Assembly (NCBI GenBank): GCA_963836195.1
Contig: CAWIIX010000020.1
Location: 805,371-869,370, forward strand
Reading direction: 5' to 3'
DNA length: 64,000 nt
Source of the DNA: Trebonia sp963836195
GTDB taxonomy: Bacteria > Actinomycetota > Actinomycetes > Streptosporangiales > Streptosporangiaceae
In this document: in pieces, positions 60,802-64,000 of the stretch
Layout: every line of letters begins with the position of its first letter
Position numbering within the stretch: the first letter of the stretch is position 1
Position numbers and translations under genes: made by a program
The notes under the pieces: generated by a model
What the model saw: the letters and a program-made list of their open reading frames with translations, nothing else
Told to the model about the DNA's origin: nothing
The model's database searches: none

Positions 60802-61238
60802 CACGGCAGGTCACGATTAACCTCGCCGCCTGCGCCCTGCTGCTTGTCCAGTACCTGCTCGGCATGGTCGTCAACTTTTACGTTGATCTGCCGGGCCATC
60901 ATCCCGGGGCGGGCGCCAGCGATTACTTCTCCGGCGCGGCCGCCGGCTTGGCCTGGCTGATCAGCAACGGCCCGGCCTGGGCCTCGGCGCACGCCGCCCT
61001 AGGGATGGCGCTCGCCGCGTTCGCCCTCGCCGCCATAGTGCTCGCCTGGAGGAGGAGCGGCACGGCAGGCAGGGCAGCCTCGGTCGTTGGCGCTCTGGCG
61101 GTCATCGGGGCCGGCTTCAACGGGACAAGCTTCCTTAACTACGGTCACGACTTCAGTTCGCTGATCATGGCAGGACTGTGGGCACTGGCGCTGGCCTGCT
61201 ACCTCGCCGGCGCGATACTCGGAATGCGAGGCCGGTAA
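60798..61238 (+). CDS. Four-helix membrane protein of unknown function
   Basis: 146 residues with four hydrophobic spans: INLAACALLLVQYLLGMVVNFYV, ASAHAALGMALAAFALAAIVLAW, AASVVGALAVIGAGFNGTSFL and SSLIMAGLWALALACYLAGAILG. A DLPGHHPG loop and NYGHDFSS have His residues that could bind heme or metal, as in small cytochrome-b-like proteins, but this is a guess. Start overlaps the epimerase gene. It is the last gene before the second attachment-like module. Confidence 0.75.
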   Translation: MTRQVTINLAACALLLVQYLLGMVVNFYVDLPGHHPGAGASDYFSGAAAGLAWLISNGPAWASAHAALGMALAAFALAAIVLAWRRSGTAGRAASVVGALAVIGAGFNGTSFLNYGHDFSSLIMAGLWALALACYLAGAILGMRGR

Positions 61239-61299
61239 GACCACCCCCCAGCGGGGGCAGCACATGCACGCCCGGCTCAGCGGCACACATCAATCCGAA

Positions 61300-61565
61300 A
61301 CACGAGGCCAGCGCCGCCCGTCCGTGGCCGTCCGTGGAAAACCCAGCGGTTACACCGACCGTCCTACCGGCACGAAACCCCGTCCGCTATGCGTCCGTGG
61401 ACACCGCAACATAACGGTCTACAGCGCTACAAGGTGACACACGCCGGGACAGAGAAGAAACGCCCCGCTAGCGCGAGAATTCGCAGCTAGCGGGCCGTAT
61501 TCGCAGGTGGTGGCAGGTGTTGGGTTCGAACCAACGTAGGCTGAGCCGACGGTTTTACAGCCCGT
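61300..61565. repeat. Attachment-like module B
   Basis: Second copy of the block at 53405-53679, about 90% identical, with direct GTCCGTGG words, CGGTTACACCGACCG, and the same tRNA-Tyr-like end. The intron copy B begins at the next base. Because the flank and the intron are duplicated together, the target itself is a repeat or a larger unit was copied. Confidence 0.55.
61511..61565 (-). tRNA. tRNA-Tyr-like 3' half (partial), second copy
   Basis: Same 55-bp segment as at 53625-53679, minus strand: CTGTAAA anticodon loop, long variable arm, T arm GGTTCGAACC and CACCTGCCA acceptor half, interrupted by intron copy B. It differs from the first copy in the base next to the intron (T for C). The other half would lie beyond the window, so it is partial. 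Confidence 0.5.
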
Positions 61566-63997
61566 GTGCGCCATGTGGCGCACTGTTGTATCGCCCGCAC
61601 AGCGGGCAGAGATGAGAGGAGATATCTCTGGATCTGATGGCTTACCGGAATCCGAAAGGATGCAAGGGAAAATAGCATGCCAGGAAACCGGTGACCGCGC
61701 CCAGGTGTCAGGGACGGTGCACCGGGAGATCCGCGTGATATGGCGAAAGCCGGATTGCATGAATCCCAGTCTCCAGAAGGCGCAAGTAAACGCCCGCCGG
61801 AAAGATGCCTGTAACCGGCGCCGGCCCCTGCGGCGAGATGATCGGGCTCCCGCCGCAATCCTCCGGGGCGCAGGAGCGATGCCCTGTCGGGGTATTGAAG
61901 GAGACGGACGGGACGCCTAAGTCACGCTCGGGACGTACAGCAGTGATGAACATGGGATCGCCTAAGGGACGCGAGTCCTATGGCGACGGAGTGCCCGTAG
62001 TAGTCGGCGGGGTAACGTCCGCCCAATCTGGAGACCGCTAACGGCGGTCCACAGGGCGAAGGGGCACAGGCGATCGAACGGTTAAGGACCATGAGGTACG
62101 CGAAATGCAGAAAGCCGAAGTGGTGCTGGGCGTTCTCCGCGAGCGCGGCAGGCAGGGCCTGCCGCTCACGCAGCTGTACAGGCAGATGTTCAACAGGGAA
62201 CTGTACCTGCTGGCCTACGGGAACATCTACTCCAACCAGGGAGCGATGACGCCCGGGACCAGCGAGGAAACCGCCGACGGCATGTCCGAGGAAAAGATCG
62301 GACAGATCATAGGGCTGATGCGGAACGAACGGTACCGGTTCTCCCCGGCCCGCCGCGTCTACATCCCGAAGAAGAACGGGAAGCTCCGCCCTCTCGGCCT
62401 GCCGTCATGGTCCGATAAGCTAGTCGGCGAAGTGGTCCGCCTGCTCCTTGAGGCGTACTACGAACCGGTGTTCTCTGACCGGTCGCACGGGTTCCGGAAA
62501 AGGCGAGGATGTCATACCGCGCTGCGGGAGATAAACGACACCTGGACCGGGACTACCTGGTTTATCGAGGGCGACATCTCCGACTGCTTCGGGTCGCTTG
62601 ACCACGAGATCCTTCTCGGGATACTGTCGGAGAAAATCAACGACCAGCGGTTCCTGCGGCTTATCCGTAACATGCTGAAAGCCGGGTACCTGGAAGACTG
62701 GGTACACCATGAAACACTCAGCGGCTCCCCGCAGGGCGGCGTGGTATCACCCATCCTCAGTAACATTTACCTGCACAAGCTCGACGAGTTCGTCGAGCAG
62801 GAACTGATCCCGCAGTACACGCGAGGAGCACGCCGGAAAAGCAACCCTGAATACAGCAGGATAAAGGCCCGGCGAAGCAACGCGCGAAAGCACGGGGACC
62901 GGGCAGCGGCCCGGGACCTGGACAAGCAGATGCGCACGCTCCCCTCAACCGACCCGATGGACCCTGGCTACCGGCGGCTGCGGTATATCCGCTATGCCGA
63001 CGATCACCTGCTGGGACTCACCGGGCCGAGGGCCGAAGCCGAGCAGATCAAGGCCAGGATCGCGCAGTTCCTCCGGGAGACCCTCGGACTGGAGCTCAAC
63101 GCGGCCAAGACCCTGATCACCCGCGCCCGCAGCCAGCGGGCGCGGTTCCTCGGCTATGACATCACCGTCCAGCACTGCGACACGCAGCGAACCGGGGGCC
63201 GCCGCACGGCCAACGGGAACATCGCGCTGCGGGTGCCGCCGGACGTGATCAAGGCCAAGTGCGCCCCCTACCGGCAGCACGGCAAACCGTGGCACCGGTC
63301 CCGGCTCCAGAACCTCGACGACTACGACATCGTCCGGATCTACGGAGCCGAGTACAGAGGCGTCGTCAACTACTACCTCCTCGCCCAGGACGTCTGGCGG
63401 CTGCACACCCTGCACTGGCATGCACAGACGTCCATGCTGAAAACCCTGGCCGCCAAGCACCGCTCCACCGTCACAAAGATGGCCGCCCGCTACCGGGCCA
63501 AAATCGAGACCAGCGACGGACCGCGGACCTGCTACGAGGCCAGGAAAGCACCGCGAAGGCAAGAAGGACCTGGCAGCACGATTCGGCGGGATCACCCTGC
63601 GGCAAGACCGGCGGGCGGTCATCCGTGACCCCGCGCCCGGCCCGGCACCCCACCCCCGCAAGGAGCTGATCTCCAGGCTCCGCAAACGGGAATGCGAACT
63701 CTGCGAGACCGGCACCACGGTGACAGTCCACCAGGTCACCGGCCTCAAAGCGCTCGGGGAACCGGAACCGGGGCAGCCCGCGTGGGCCGCCCTCATGGCA
63801 AAAATGCGGCGCAAGACGCTCGTCGTCTGCGCCGCCTGCCACGACTGGATCCACGCGAACCCCGTCGCGCACGCGGCATAAATCGCTGGAGAGCCCGGTG
63901 CGTCTAACGGCGCACGCCGGGTTCGGAGGGAGGCCGCCAGGAAAAGGCCCGGGTTCACGCAACAGAACACGGGACCTCGCCCGGCGGCCCACCCTAC
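61566..63997 (+). mobile_element. Group II intron copy B
   Basis: 2432 bp, same ends as copy A (GTGCG at 61566, TAC at 63997) and a 34-nt domain V at 63891-63924 with one loop base changed (TCTAACGG for TTTAACGG). The protein gene is frameshifted. Many substitutions separate the copies along the whole length, so the duplication is not recent. Only three bases of 3' flank are in the window. Confidence 0.85.
62105..63881 (+). pseudogene. Group II intron RT/maturase copy B, frameshifted before the HNH domain
   Basis: RT and maturase domains are open from ATG 62105 (RPLGLPSWSDKLVGEVV, SGSPQGGVVSPILSNIYLHKL, IRYADDHLLGL, DDYDIVRIYGAEYRGVVNYYLLAQDVW). At about 63545 the run AGGAAAGCACC has one more A than the AGGAAGCACC of copy A; the frame then ends at 63628. 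The HNH part (CELCETGTTVTVHQVTGLK, CAACHDWIHAN) follows in the other frame to the stop at 63879-63881. Splicing activity may remain; the DNA endonuclease is lost unless the extra A is an error. Confidence 0.85.
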
Positions 63998-64000
63998 CGC

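Noticed and set aside
61239..61299. Terminator at CCCCCCAGCGGGGG after the membrane protein gene
   Set aside because: The stem is only five pairs with a three-base loop and no T-tract; too weak to call.

Overview
The window is a high-GC actinobacterial chromosome segment with lipoboxes, TetR regulators of the KstR family and a leaderless or GTG-start style. It divides into a conserved-looking left half (1 to about 34.95 kb) and a mosaic, decayed accessory half (34.95 to 64 kb). The species cannot be named from the sequence. It is not an obvious Mycobacterium, although nearly all catabolic genes have clear counterparts in the Mycobacterium tuberculosis cholesterol regulon.

Left half. After an ABC transporter end (permease, binding protein), a decayed XRE regulator, a secreted trypsin-like protease, a lipoprotein and an SCP2 protein come glyA with a ZTP riboswitch and then a steroid catabolism region of about 28 kb: hsaA(frameshifted)-hsaC-hsaB, kshA-small ORF-kshB, a kst4D-like dehydrogenase, kstD, an igr-type side-chain operon (fadE28, fadE29, a fused chsH2-chsH1, ltp2), kstR, a DUF3068 gene with a 29-residue membrane peptide, an F420/LLM oxidoreductase, a SnoaL/DUF1214/SDR/sulfotransferase operon, a kstR2-like regulator, a GMC oxidoreductase and two hydroxysteroid-type SDRs. 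Six KstR-type palindromes sit in the divergent promoters, and two KstR2-type palindromes precede the SCP2 gene and the kstR2-like gene. Together the genes would oxidise and open the steroid rings (KstD, Kst4D, KshAB, HsaABC) and remove the last side-chain carbons (FadE28/29, ChsH2-H1, Ltp2).

Right half. A third, intron-free copy of an integrase-attachment-like repeat marks the border at 34.95 kb. Beyond it lie an oxidoreductase, scrambled SDR and ABC fragments, and the ruin of a type I-G (I-U) CRISPR-Cas locus: a frameshifted 3' part of cas3, csb3, and a degenerate array of at least 15 repeats split by an IS1634-like element with a CTAG target duplication. Next come a lanthipeptide-type cluster (LanB, LanC, FxLD-type methyltransferase), a NUDIX gene and a DUF2637 gene, all with several frameshifts, and a decayed DUF3644 / PLD-helicase pair that looks like an old defence module.

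The last 10 kb hold two near-identical group II introns (53680..56107 and 61566..63997). Each sits in an attachment-like module that carries a tRNA-Tyr-like fragment. Between them are a two-component system, a cupredoxin, a YfcH-type epimerase and a membrane protein. The high number of frameshifts is either genuine decay of a mobile island or partly assembly error; reads are needed to decide.
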